Of a DNA stretch of 19,289 bases, positions 12,322 to 19,246 are shown piece after piece. Made by a program: the position numbers and the translations under genes. Numbering within the stretch: the first letter of the stretch is position 1; every line of letters begins with the position of its first letter. A model generated the notes under the pieces. That model did no database searches, was not told the DNA's origin, and saw only the letters and a program-made list of their open reading frames with translations. Source of the DNA: CAYYYJ01 sp964476045 (GTDB taxonomy: Archaea; Aenigmatarchaeota; Aenigmatarchaeia; QMZP01; JACQNV01); assembly GCA_964476045.1 (NCBI GenBank), contig CAYYYJ010000021.1, positions 1-19,289 of the forward strand, read 5' to 3'.

Positions 12322-13476
12322 ATGACAGTCGAAGTCCCATTCAAAATAATGAAAGAAATTGAGGATTACATAAAGAAAGAAAAAATCCCCGAAGACAAGG
12401 CAAAACAGATAATTGAAAAATTAAAGGCACTATACGGAAAAACAATATATGATCCTGATGAACCTATCGGGGTTGTCGCAGCGCAATCCTTATCAGAACC
12501 TACAACACAGATGACAATGCGTACATACCACTTCGCAGGAACCGCAGGCATACAAGTCACACTAGGTTTGCCAAGATTGCTGGAAATTTTCGATGCGAGA
12601 AGGGAGCCGAAAACGCCAACAATGACTGTTTATTTGACTAAAGACTACCAAACAGACGAAGCTGTCAGAAAAGCGGCAGAAGAGATAAAAGAAATTAAAG
12701 TCAAGGATATTGTTAGTTCTAGTGTTATTAATCTTACAGATCTTGAGATTAAATGCAAGGTCAGCATGAAAGAGATGAAGAGATTTGCTGTTGACCCAAA
12801 GGAATTGGAAGAGAAAATAAAATTGAGAAATGTAAAGATTGTTGTCCAAGGCGATGACATGGTAGCAAGCTACAAGAAACCAGATATAAAAGACATTTTC
12901 AAACTGAAGTACAGGCTTTTCGAGACTTATCTGAAGGGAATAAAAGGTGTTACACAAACTGTGGTAAATAAAGATGGAAACGAATGGGTAATAAATACCC
13001 TGGGTTCTGATCTCCAGAAAGTATTCAAAGTCCCTGGTGTTGATGCGACCAGAACAGTCAGCAACAACATCTTCGAAGTCCAAGAGGTCCTTGGTGTAGA
13101 AGCTGCCAGAAATACAATAATGAAGCAGGCAATGTACACAATAGAAGAGCAAGGTTTAGGCATAGATGTAAGATATCTGATGCTATTAGCAGATCTCATG
13201 ACTGTTGACGGCCACATAAAAGCTATAGGCAGGTATGGTATAGCAGGCCAAAAAATCTCTGTTTTAGCAAGGGCAGCTTTCGAAGAAACAAGAAAACACA
13301 TAATAAGGGCTGCTGTGAGAGGTGAAGTGGACGAATTGAAGGGTGTCGTGGAAAATATCATGGTTAATCAAGTAATCCCTGTAGGCACAGGAGGTTACGA
13401 CCTTTTCGGAAAAATACCAGAAAATAACCTTTCTAACAAAAAGGTTAATCAAAAAGAAGACAAGGAAGAAAAGTAG
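12322..13476 (+). CDS. rpoA2: RNA polymerase subunit A'' (C-terminal part of largest subunit)
   Basis: 384 residues. The trigger-loop and cleft region is VVAAQSLSEPTTQMTMRTYHFAGTAG at about residues 51-76, followed by GLPRLLEIFDARREPKTPTMTVYL. The C-terminal conserved block is LLADLMTVDGHIKAIGRYGIAGQKISVLARAAFEETRKHI...GTGGYDLF. The last 20 residues are a charged tail (NLSNKKVNQKEDKEEK). With A', it makes the largest polymerase subunit. Last gene of the polymerase cluster; the usual next genes (eL30, NusA, uS12, uS7) are absent, and a new promoter leads into uL6 instead. Confidence 0.97.
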   Translation: MTVEVPFKIMKEIEDYIKKEKIPEDKAKQIIEKLKALYGKTIYDPDEPIGVVAAQSLSEPTTQMTMRTYHFAGTAGIQVTLGLPRLLEIFDARREPKTPTMTVYLTKDYQTDEAVRKAAEEIKEIKVKDIVSSSVINLTDLEIKCKVSMKEMKRFAVDPKELEEKIKLRNVKIVVQGDDMVASYKKPDIKDIFKLKYRLFETYLKGIKGVTQTVVNKDGNEWVINTLGSDLQKVFKVPGVDATRTVSNNIFEVQEVLGVEAARNTIMKQAMYTIEEQGLGIDVRYLMLLADLMTVDGHIKAIGRYGIAGQKISVLARAAFEETRKHIIRAAVRGEVDELKGVVENIMVNQVIPVGTGGYDLFGKIPENNLSNKKVNQKEDKEEK

Positions 13477-13503
13477 TTGGATGTTTAGCTGCTGCATCAT
13501 AAT

Positions 13504-13517
13504 GTATTTATAAATAC
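13504..13517 (+). promoter_or_regulatory. Palindromic TATA element before uL6
   Basis: GTATTTATAAATAC is a perfect 14-base palindrome centred about 27 bases before the uL6 start codon. It gives uL6-eL32 its own promoter and a leaderless transcript. Confidence 0.6.
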
Positions 13518-13537
13518 TTGTACCATTTATTTCTACT

Positions 13538-14071
13538 ATGATAACCAGAGAAGTTGAAGTGCCGAAAGGCGTTAATGTCTCGAAGGAAGGGAAGAGCTTA
13601 GTTGTTAAAGGCCCTAAAGGAGAATTAAAAAGAAAGTTTTTACAGCCTAAGATAAAGATTGAGATTAAAGAGAATCAGATTATCCTTACAAGCCCAGAAG
13701 AGCGGAGAAAAATAAAAGCTGTCATGGGTTCCTGGCAAGCCCATATGAATAATATGTGCCTCGGAGTTACTAAAGGCTGGAAATGCGAAATGAAGCTGGT
13801 CTTTGCGCACTTCCCGGCAAAAATGACTGTAAAAGATAACGAGTTTGTTATACAGAATTTCCTTGGAGAAAGGGCACCCAGATCAACCAACCTCCCTAAA
13901 GATGTGGCAGTAAAAGTTGATAAAGAAAACCTAGTAATCACAGGCAATGACAAGGAAACAGTTGGCATCGCAGCAAGTAAAATCGAAGGTGTTACTAGAA
14001 TCGTTGGCTTCGATAAAAGAGTCTTCCAAGACGGCTGCTTTATAGTGAAATCAGCCCATGTACCCGAGTAA
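13538..14071 (+). CDS. rpl6: Ribosomal protein uL6
   Basis: 177 residues, normal for archaeal L6. Both uL6 repeats are visible: the N-terminal VEVPKGVNVSKEGKSLVVKGPKGELKRKF and the C-terminal domain FPAKMTVKDNEFVIQNFLGERAPRSTNLPKDVAVKVDKENLVITGNDKETVGIAASKIEGVTRI, plus FDKRVFQDGCFIV at the end. It binds 23S rRNA near the sarcin-ricin loop and the stalk base. In most archaea it lies between uS8 and eL32 in the spc operon; here only eL32 follows, so this is a relocated fragment of that operon. Confidence 0.96.
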   Translation: MITREVEVPKGVNVSKEGKSLVVKGPKGELKRKFLQPKIKIEIKENQIILTSPEERRKIKAVMGSWQAHMNNMCLGVTKGWKCEMKLVFAHFPAKMTVKDNEFVIQNFLGERAPRSTNLPKDVAVKVDKENLVITGNDKETVGIAASKIEGVTRIVGFDKRVFQDGCFIVKSAHVPE

Positions 14072-14076
14072 GCACT

Positions 14077-14096
14077 TCTTTTGCTTCGGCAAAAGA
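14077..14096 (+). other. UUCG hairpin between uL6 and eL32
   Basis: TCTTTTGC-TTCG-GCAAAAGA, an 8-bp perfect stem with a UUCG tetraloop, starts 6 bases after the uL6 stop and ends 17 bases before the eL32 start. It could act in mRNA processing or attenuation; no T-run follows, so it is not a typical terminator. Confidence 0.55.
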
Positions 14097-14112
14097 CCTG
14101 CACTAGAAATTT

Positions 14113-14487
14113 ATGGACAATAAAAAATTAAAATTAAGGGCAAAATTGAAGAGGAAAAAGCCAGAATTCAAAAGGCAGGAATGGTTTAGGTCAGTTACTT
14201 TGAGGCCTGTCTGGAGATTTCCCAGGGGAATAGATTCTAAATTGAAAAGAGGAGAAAAAGCCAGGGGCAGCATGCCAAATATCGGTTATAGGTCTCCAAC
14301 GTCTGTTAGAGGATTGAACCCAAAAGGCTTCAGGGAAGTCAGAGTTCTAAATACTACAGACCTGAAAAAACTGAATTCCAAGATGGATATTGCAGTGATT
14401 GGAAGCACAGTTGGGAAAAAGAAGAGAATGGAAATCATGAAACAAGCAGAACAGGCTGGCGTAAAAATATCTAATTTTAAAGCTTAA
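14113..14487 (+). CDS. rpl32e: Ribosomal protein eL32
   Basis: 124 residues, basic, archaeal length. Signature: KKPEFKRQEWFRSVTLRPVWRFPRGIDSKLKR...PNIGYRSPTSVRGLNPKGFREVRVLN, then the core IAVIGSTVGKKKRMEIMKQAEQAGVKISN. A protein of the large subunit found in archaea and eukaryotes. Same strand as uL6, 41 bases apart with a stable hairpin between. Its TAA (14485-14487) overlaps the stop of the convergent membrane-protein gene, so the two genes share bases in TTAA. Confidence 0.95.
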   Translation: MDNKKLKLRAKLKRKKPEFKRQEWFRSVTLRPVWRFPRGIDSKLKRGEKARGSMPNIGYRSPTSVRGLNPKGFREVRVLNTTDLKKLNSKMDIAVIGSTVGKKKRMEIMKQAEQAGVKISNFKA

Positions 14488-15044
14488 TATATGCTTCCTA
14501 GATAGGCAATAAACAGTATCCCGAGCATATTCATTGCAAAAGCGATCAAAAAGAATTTTTTCGTGTCATATTTTGATGCGCCTAAAAGGGCTATTCCGAG
14601 TTCGTCTGGAAGCGGTGAAGCTATTATAAAAGCCCCCAAAACAGGGATAAAATATTTTCCAACTCTATGCCCTCTTAGCGCAACTATAGATCGCCTTTCC
14701 GATAGTTTAGCCTTCAGCTTATCGAAAATCCCGTAATGGTGTGAAACCCTGTATTTTATTAAACTAAAAATTAAAAAGTCTGCAACAGCTGCTCCAAAAG
14801 CTGCTATTGGGGCAACAATAAATGGGTTCAGCTCTTTTCCTAGAAGAAAAAGGGCTGCAGTCGACGTCGAAGAGGTCAGAAAAGAGGAGTAAAAGAATCC
14901 GGAAATCAACACCCCAAAATAGCTTAGGCTATTAAGATTGCTTATGAATAAATGGAATTCTGGTGACAGTAAAAAATAAACCGAGATTAATAGGCTTGCA
15001 AAAAATATTGAAAAATATAAAATTTTAAAATGTGATTTAAACAT
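14484..15044 (-). CDS. VTT/DedA-like small membrane protein
   Basis: 186 residues with about five hydrophobic segments: roughly 8-27, 42-60, 63-70 with 76-97, 133-151 and 163-185. The middle carries the VTT-domain pattern: FGAAVADFLIFSLIKYRV after a re-entrant-like segment, and the later SPLPDELGIALLG with its Pro-x-Pro/Asp-Glu, typical of the second re-entrant loop of VTT (DedA/Tvp38-type) proteins. Known VTT proteins scramble or flip lipids or support polyprenyl-phosphate recycling. The role here is inferred only from the fold. Divergent from the zinc-ribbon gene at 15086 and convergent with eL32, sharing stop-codon bases. Confidence 0.72.
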   Translation of the reverse strand: MFKSHFKILYFSIFFASLLISVYFLLSPEFHLFISNLNSLSYFGVLISGFFYSSFLTSSTSTAALFLLGKELNPFIVAPIAAFGAAVADFLIFSLIKYRVSHHYGIFDKLKAKLSERRSIVALRGHRVGKYFIPVLGAFIIASPLPDELGIALLGASKYDTKKFFLIAFAMNMLGILFIAYLGSIY

Positions 15045-15085
15045 ATCTATAAATACTTACTTTATCTAAATAATAAACAGAATTT

Positions 15086-15232
15086 ATGGTAAATTGTCAT
15101 GTTTGCGGAGCGAATGGAAAAGTTTGGCACAAAGAACCAGAAGTCTACCAGTGCACTAAGTGTTTGTCTATTTACTCTGAATTCGGTCTGGTCACAGATC
15201 CACAAGTAGAACCTCAGGATGTGTGGTCGTAA
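15086..15232 (+). CDS. Tiny zinc-ribbon protein
   Basis: 48 residues. One zinc-binding site: C4-H-V-C7 and C23-T-K-C26, two knuckles 15 residues apart, the spacing of a compact zinc ribbon. An acidic C-terminal tail follows (EFGLVTDPQVEPQDVW). TATA-like CTATAAATA about 35 bases before the ATG gives a short leader. No larger domain, so it may be a free-standing nucleic-acid- or protein-binding ribbon, as is common in archaea. Exact function unknown. The four well-spaced cysteines and the clean promoter argue that it is real. Confidence 0.7.
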   Translation: MVNCHVCGANGKVWHKEPEVYQCTKCLSIYSEFGLVTDPQVEPQDVWS

Positions 15233-15243
15233 GCTTTTTCTAA

Positions 15244-15271
15244 ATAAATGAAATCTGTTTCAATCATTTAT
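15244..15271. terminator. Inverted repeat between convergent genes
   Basis: ATAAATGA (15244-15251) and TCATTTAT (15264-15271) form an 8-bp AT-rich hairpin between the end of the zinc-ribbon gene and the end of the convergent gene at 15302. A possible two-way terminator. Confidence 0.4.
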
Positions 15272-15301
15272 CGTGGAATGCTATATAATAAATTTCCCGT
15301 C

Positions 15302-16105
15302 TCATTTGTCATTTATCCTCGGGAGCCACAACTCAATATTCCTACCATGCTGTTCGAGGATCTCAGGTGGCAGCGGATCGCATTTTGACTTATCAGGGTA
15401 TTTATATTGATCGCTTCCATTAAAGGGGTCTGGGTGGCCTCTGTCTGTGTCAAAAAAATAGAGTGACTTACCAGTTATTATCTTATCTAAAATCCCTTTA
15501 TTGATATTGGGAAATTTCTCACGCGGCGCCAATTCTTTTAAAAAGGAAACATAATCCCTTGGGTTTCCCCAAAGATATTCGCAGCACGCTGTTATTAACT
15601 TCCGATTACCGACTATAGTTAGGGATGGTTTGTCTATAGGCCTGCCTCCCCCGTCTTTTAGTTGACCGCTTAAAGTCATACTCATGAAAACAGCAGTATC
15701 TTCTGGATAAGATGTTTTTTCTAGTATCTCCCCAAGAAATTGTTCTTCATAAACAGTCTCTGTTACAATCTCTTTTTTTGGTTGCAGGCCTAAAATTCTG
15801 CGGAAAACCCTTGAAGTTCCCCCTGCAGATTTTACCCTTTCCAGTTTTCTTTCTACAGGTCTTTTTAAGGAGCCATATGCAATCACGTCATAAAATTCAT
15901 CTCTATGATGCTTACCTGCCAAAGGCCAGACATAATCACTGGCAATTCCAGATGAGCCGTTGTTTTGCGGGCCTTTTAAATTATGGACAGCCTTAACATA
16001 ACCTTTCCCAAAATCATTCCAGTCTCTTCTTCCCGGTGCCCAACAATAGAGTTCCCACCCAGCTTCGTTTTCAATAATTTGTTTACAAAGTGTACCGTCA
16101 ACCAT
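15302..16105 (-). CDS. Unrecognised soluble protein
   Basis: 267 residues, no family recognised. No transmembrane segment or signal peptide. Rich in aromatic, Gly and Pro residues; the N-terminal third holds WELYCWAPGRRDWNDFGKGY, the middle a charged helix (RPVERKLERVKSAGG) and a hydrophobic strand-rich stretch (DTAVFMSMTLSGQL...LTIVGNRKLITACCEYLWGN), and the C-terminal part FPNINKGILDKIITGKSLYFFDTDRGHPDPFNG. The composition suggests a globular alpha/beta domain. The ATG is preceded by a TATA box at 16124-16133, so the transcript is leaderless and the gene likely expressed. It stands alone between convergent and distant neighbours. Confidence 0.65.
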   Translation of the reverse strand: MVDGTLCKQIIENEAGWELYCWAPGRRDWNDFGKGYVKAVHNLKGPQNNGSSGIASDYVWPLAGKHHRDEFYDVIAYGSLKRPVERKLERVKSAGGTSRVFRRILGLQPKKEIVTETVYEEQFLGEILEKTSYPEDTAVFMSMTLSGQLKDGGGRPIDKPSLTIVGNRKLITACCEYLWGNPRDYVSFLKELAPREKFPNINKGILDKIITGKSLYFFDTDRGHPDPFNGSDQYKYPDKSKCDPLPPEILEQHGRNIELWLPRINDK

Positions 16106-16123
16106 AAATATCGCCTATTAGAG

Positions 16124-16133
16124 TATTTTAAAT
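16124..16133 (-). promoter_or_regulatory. TATA box of the gene starting at 16105
   Basis: ATTTAAAATA on the minus strand, centred about 24 bases before the start codon. Confidence 0.55.
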
Positions 16134-16264
16134 GTTCTTATTTCACTTGAGGACGAGTTTCCATATACCTAGAAAACCCTTCAGTATGCTGGACTCCAAC
16201 TTCCACTAAGATGTTCGATGTCATAGGATATTTAATGGCAGAATAACCTTAAATCTTTTACATC

Positions 16265-16359
16265 TAAGAGCCTATCCAGGTAGGGAGTTTGCCGCAAGCT
16301 GCCATAATTGGATTCTACCAGACTGCTTTCATTTTCAGCCTAGTGTGATAGGGCTCTTA
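16265..16359. ncRNA. Possible structured RNA closed by a 12-bp stem
   Basis: TAAGAGCCTATC (16265-16276) pairs with GATAGG-G-CTCTTA (16347-16359) with a single bulged G. Inside are GGTAG/CTACC (16279-16283 with 16315-16319) enclosing GTTTG-CCG-CAAGC, and a weaker CTG/CAG hairpin: a three-way-junction shape of about 95 bases. A TTAAAT stretch at about 16250 could be its TATA box if on the plus strand, though it is rather close. No protein frame fits. It is not a tRNA, and I could not match it to SRP, RNase P or box C/D RNA. The rest of 16106-16415 shows nothing recognisable. Confidence 0.4.
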
Positions 16360-16415
16360 GTCGTCACAAAAGGCTTATCCTTTATGTAAATTCTTCCGGG
16401 CATGCCGGCAAAAAC

Positions 16416-16700
16416 TCAATCAAGAATAGTCGTCCTGTATCTTTCCATCATCCTTCTGGCTATTTCTGCGTGCTTATAATCTTCTCTATCGGATGCTGAT
16501 TTAACAGCGCCTCTGATTTGATGATAAATTATTAACCTCTCATCAAAAGGCCTATTCCTAAGTTCTCCCCTGAGCATTTCTAACTGTGTTGGCGCCTGGT
16601 CATCTTGGTCAAGAAAAGCAAATGCATTCATGTACAAAATGCCAAGTTCCGAGGTTTTGGCTCCCGCTACATAATCTCTAGTAACCTTTTTAACAAACAT
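16416..16700 (-). CDS. Small hypothetical protein downstream of map
   Basis: 94 residues, charged and mainly helical (QLEMLRGELRNRPFDERLIIYHQIRGAVKSASDREDYKHAEIARRMMERYRTTILD). No motif, membrane segment or cysteine cluster recognised. It starts 9 bases after the methionine aminopeptidase stop on the same strand, so the two are probably co-transcribed. Arg/Glu/Asp-rich helices suggest a helical bundle or a partner-binding protein. Function unknown. Confidence 0.6.
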   Translation of the reverse strand: MFVKKVTRDYVAGAKTSELGILYMNAFAFLDQDDQAPTQLEMLRGELRNRPFDERLIIYHQIRGAVKSASDREDYKHAEIARRMMERYRTTILD

Positions 16701-16709
16701 TTAAATCAG

Positions 16710-17630
16710 TCAACCTTCCAATTTTGTTGTTACAATTGGCTTCTCCTTAATGTAAATAGTGTGCTCGGCCTGCGCGACCTTTTTGTTTTCCACCTCTTTT
16801 AGTACAGGGTGAAGTTCTAGACAGCCTGCCATCTCCAACTGCTTTAGAGCCATAGACACTTTTACAGGAGAAAATCCTGCATGCCCCTCCAAAACAGGCT
16901 TTACGAGCCACCTCTTTGCGAATGGGAATGCACCAAAATTCTTTTTAATATAATCTAGAATCTGGCGCGAATCAGGGCTTCTCACAGGCCTATCTTGGAC
17001 ATACCTGTATATTTCGACAGTCCCAGATTCTTTAACATACCCGTTCGTGTGAACAGTGAACGGTTCGATAGCAATGCAATCACCTTCTTCCAGTTTATAA
17101 GAAATCTTATTTTTAACGCTCGGTATTGTCGGAGGGGCATGGAACATATCCTTGTCAACCCCATGCCCTGTCAGATTAACAATCAAGCCTATCCCAAACT
17201 CTTTCAAAACAGGTTCTATGGCATCTGCAATTTCATAAACAGCCAAACCTGGCTTCAAAACACTGATAGCTGTATCGATTATTTTTTCAACCCCATCAAC
17301 GAGACTGGTTTTCTCAGAACAGTATGTAATTGCAGAATCAGCCACAAACCCATCAAAATGCGCCCCTATATCAATCTTCACGAGCTCGCCTTCTTTTATA
17401 ACACGGGCATCATTGAATGTAGGCGTGTAATGCGCAGCCTGATCATCTATTGAAATATTTACAGGAAATGCCAGGGCACATCCACTTTCCAGGATCTTTT
17501 TCTCAATAAATTCAGCCACATCCAAAATTTTCGCGCCAGGCTTGATTATTTTTTTGAGAGCCTGTGATCTAGCCTCAGCCAAAACTTTTCCTGACTTCAA
17601 ATATTTTTCCAGTATTTCTTTATTTTCCAT
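16710..17630 (-). CDS. map: Methionine aminopeptidase, type II
   Basis: 306 residues, close to the archaeal enzyme. Removes the initiator methionine from new proteins. Metal and catalytic residues of the pita-bread fold are all visible in the right order: H67 (AAHYTP), D87 and D98 (VKIDIGAHFDGFVADSA), H156 (LTGHGVDKDMFH), E189 (IAIEPF) and E289 (AQAEHT). The insertion around residues 200-275 (winged-helix-like) marks type II. Cytoplasmic, acting at the ribosome exit. A TATA box lies 25-32 bases upstream, giving a leaderless transcript that probably includes the small gene after it. Confidence 0.96.
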   Translation of the reverse strand: MENKEILEKYLKSGKVLAEARSQALKKIIKPGAKILDVAEFIEKKILESGCALAFPVNISIDDQAAHYTPTFNDARVIKEGELVKIDIGAHFDGFVADSAITYCSEKTSLVDGVEKIIDTAISVLKPGLAVYEIADAIEPVLKEFGIGLIVNLTGHGVDKDMFHAPPTIPSVKNKISYKLEEGDCIAIEPFTVHTNGYVKESGTVEIYRYVQDRPVRSPDSRQILDYIKKNFGAFPFAKRWLVKPVLEGHAGFSPVKVSMALKQLEMAGCLELHPVLKEVENKKVAQAEHTIYIKEKPIVTTKLEG

Positions 17631-17654
17631 AAAATTCCACGTAATTTTTAAAAG

Positions 17655-17662
17655 TTATATAA
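17655..17662 (-). promoter_or_regulatory. TATA box of map, next to a divergent plus-strand box
   Basis: TTATATAA lies 25-32 bases before the map start codon. On the plus strand, TTAAATATA at 17669-17677 faces the other way and may drive the tiny ORF at 17735. Confidence 0.6.
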
Positions 17663-17734
17663 GCAACCTTAAATATAGTATTAATTAATGAAATGTTCTT
17701 CATCTGATGAAGACAACTCAGTTCAGGAGGCGAT

Positions 17735-17779
17735 ATGGCAAAAAAGAAAGCAAAATCCGCAAAGAAAAGGAAAAGATAA
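17735..17779 (+). CDS. Possible 14-residue lysine/arginine-rich peptide
   Basis: Reads MAKKKAKSAKKRKR, 10 of 14 residues basic. It has the best ribosome-binding site in this part of the window (AGGAGG at 17725-17730, 4 bases before the ATG) and a plus-strand TATA box about 60 bases earlier. It is too small for a fold; a nucleic-acid-binding or ribosome-associated tail is conceivable. A longer overlapping frame from 17688 has no ribosome-binding site and an unlikely composition, so I prefer this one. It could also be chance in an A-rich stretch. Confidence 0.35.
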   Translation: MAKKKAKSAKKRKR

Positions 17780-17804
17780 TTTAAATTATTTCCGTTTTAT
17801 CAAA

Positions 17805-17850
17805 GGCGAAGCCGAATTTCTCGAATTCTTTCCAATTCTCGGTTTTCGCC
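17805..17850. repeat. 46-base interrupted inverted repeat
   Basis: GGCGAA-GCCGA (17805-17815) pairs with TCGGT-TTTCGCC side (17839-17850), and an inner GAATT-CTTTCC-AATTC hairpin sits on top. It lies between the tiny ORF and the end of endA, in a 314-base gap (17631-17944) otherwise holding only promoters. It may terminate plus-strand transcription. Confidence 0.5.
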
Positions 17851-17917
17851 TCCAAATTCTATATCTAATTCTACTAGATTGTTTTCAGGTCAAGGTTTGG
17901 CCGAATCGATTCAGTCA

Positions 17918-17937
17918 TTTTCTTTCCCAAAAGAAAA
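17918..17937 (-). terminator. Probable terminator of endA
   Basis: TTTTCTTT-CCCA-AAAGAAAA, 8 bp, sits just after the endA stop on the minus strand, where its transcript reads as a T-rich run (CTTTTCTTTT). Its sequence resembles half of the intron repeat family, but it lacks the second purine tract. Confidence 0.5.
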
Positions 17938-17944
17938 GAATTTA

Positions 17945-19138
17945 CTACGGTTTATCCCACTCAATTTCGTAATATTCGTATTCTGACCCTGGGAGAAAAA
18001 CTCTCTTCAAAACATAGTAGGTTATTGCTGTCTCCCTATCAGAGATTGAAAGGATCAGCTCCACTCCTAATTTTTTAGCCTTTTCTAAGAGAGAGGCTAG
18101 CTCGACACCGCCTATATGCTCGTCTTCTGCCACAGCAGCTATCAAATACCTCGGTTTGTCTTCCGGAGTCTCTCTTACCCAGTTGGTCCCTTCCCTTTTC
18201 CTTTTGTATGCAATAAAATCAGCTGGATAGTCTATATAATCTGACTCCTTCATCTCAGGTATACCTAACAGGAATGTCTTTTTCACAGAGTGCGCAACCC
18301 GGACAGCTCTGGCCCATTCCGAAATCAGCATCTTCTGGTCTTTTGGGAAGACGTGAAGCACATGCTTTGAGTGTATCCATTTATCTTCTTTTACAGGCGA
18401 TGCTCCAGGGAAATAGATCCTGAAATGCGAGCCGAATTTGAAGCCTGTTTTGACAACATATCCCCTGAGCCTCCAATCCTCATAAACTTCGTAGAGCTGT
18501 TTTGTATATTCCCTTTCTTTAGTGACGTATTTCAATATCTCTTCCCAATCTATTTTCTTCCCGTTAACAGCATCTATAACCTCTACCCCAAAATATTTTG
18601 AAAGAAAAATAGTCTCTAGAAAATCGAGCCTTGAGAGGATCCCTCTCTGCTGCTTGTAAACTCCGAGCTGGCCTATCCAGTATTTTTCAAATAGTTCTTT
18701 GCCCACCTCTTCGCTTTCAGCTATGGAAAATAGGGATGTCCTGTACCAGTAAATTTTTGTTTTAAGTTTAGGCAGCTCGAGCTGTTTTGTAGGATATTTC
18801 TTGTTGGCAGTTTTGTTCCCCTGTTTTTCTATCTTATCTGCGCCTTTCAGGATAAGCCCTCTGTCCCTCCAATCCCTATACGCATTATACTTTACTATCA
18901 GCCTGGGCTCTTCCTTTATGTAAAAAGAAGCTACCTGGTTAAAGCTCATCTGCTCGCCTGTTATTTTGTTTGTTATCAGGCCGTTCTGGAAAATTATGAC
19001 ATATAAAGCTTCTTCTGAAGTTAAAACCCAATTTCCTCCCTTACTCTCCTCTCCGAAAAAGTTTTTTTTCAGTTTGTCAAGGCTGTCAGGATCGTCGCAC
19101 CATACTCCTATTTCAGCGTCAAAATTAAGCGTTATCAT
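17945..19138 (-). CDS. endA: tRNA-splicing endonuclease, probable three-unit (epsilon) type
   Basis: 397 residues from the ATG at 19138; an in-frame TTG at 19156 would add six. It cuts the bulges of BHB introns to leave 2',3'-cyclic phosphates. The catalytic triad is Y248, H262 and K293 (TTG-start numbering): RGYVVKTGFKFGSHFRIY, WIHSKH and VAHSVKKT. An N-terminal unit (about 44-105) resembles the N-domain of the alpha subunit, ending YRDWRDRGLILKGAD. The catalytic unit is in the middle (about 175-300), with a loop insertion FPGASPVKEDKW between Tyr and His. A C-terminal unit (about 308-390) lacks the triad and resembles the structural beta C-domain. This order and length fit the homodimeric epsilon enzyme of ARMAN archaea, known for broad substrate range, better than the two-unit euryarchaeal type. 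Its likely substrates lie in this window. Confidence 0.9.
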   Translation of the reverse strand: MITLNFDAEIGVWCDDPDSLDKLKKNFFGEESKGGNWVLTSEEALYVIIFQNGLITNKITGEQMSFNQVASFYIKEEPRLIVKYNAYRDWRDRGLILKGADKIEKQGNKTANKKYPTKQLELPKLKTKIYWYRTSLFSIAESEEVGKELFEKYWIGQLGVYKQQRGILSRLDFLETIFLSKYFGVEVIDAVNGKKIDWEEILKYVTKEREYTKQLYEVYEDWRLRGYVVKTGFKFGSHFRIYFPGASPVKEDKWIHSKHVLHVFPKDQKMLISEWARAVRVAHSVKKTFLLGIPEMKESDYIDYPADFIAYKRKREGTNWVRETPEDKPRYLIAAVAEDEHIGGVELASLLEKAKKLGVELILSISDRETAITYYVLKRVFLPGSEYEYYEIEWDKP

Positions 19139-19188
19139 ACTGCCTTTCTCTTTCAAAGCGCCATTCTATTATTGATATAAAAGAAGCC

Positions 19189-19196
19189 TTATATAC
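19189..19196 (-). promoter_or_regulatory. TATA box of endA
   Basis: TATATAAG on the minus strand. Initiation would fall near 19165, leaving a leader of about 27 bases before the ATG at 19138, or about 10 before the TTG. Confidence 0.5.
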
Positions 19197-19246
19197 GCAA
19201 ACTATAATCAGAGTTCCAGAGTGAGGCATCCTGGCCTCAAATAGAA

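Noticed and set aside
12562..13152. 196-codon minus-strand frame inside rpoA''
   Set aside because: Shadow of a strongly conserved polymerase gene; composition (Phe/Leu/Cys-rich) is typical of antisense frames.
16141..16260. Another interrupted tRNA (a GTTCGAT stretch at about 16214 looks like a T-loop)
   Set aside because: No flanking T-stem, acceptor pair or anticodon arm could be assembled on either strand.
17688..17972. 94-codon plus-strand frame overlapping the end of endA
   Set aside because: No ribosome-binding site, unlikely composition, and it runs through an inverted repeat into the antisense of endA.
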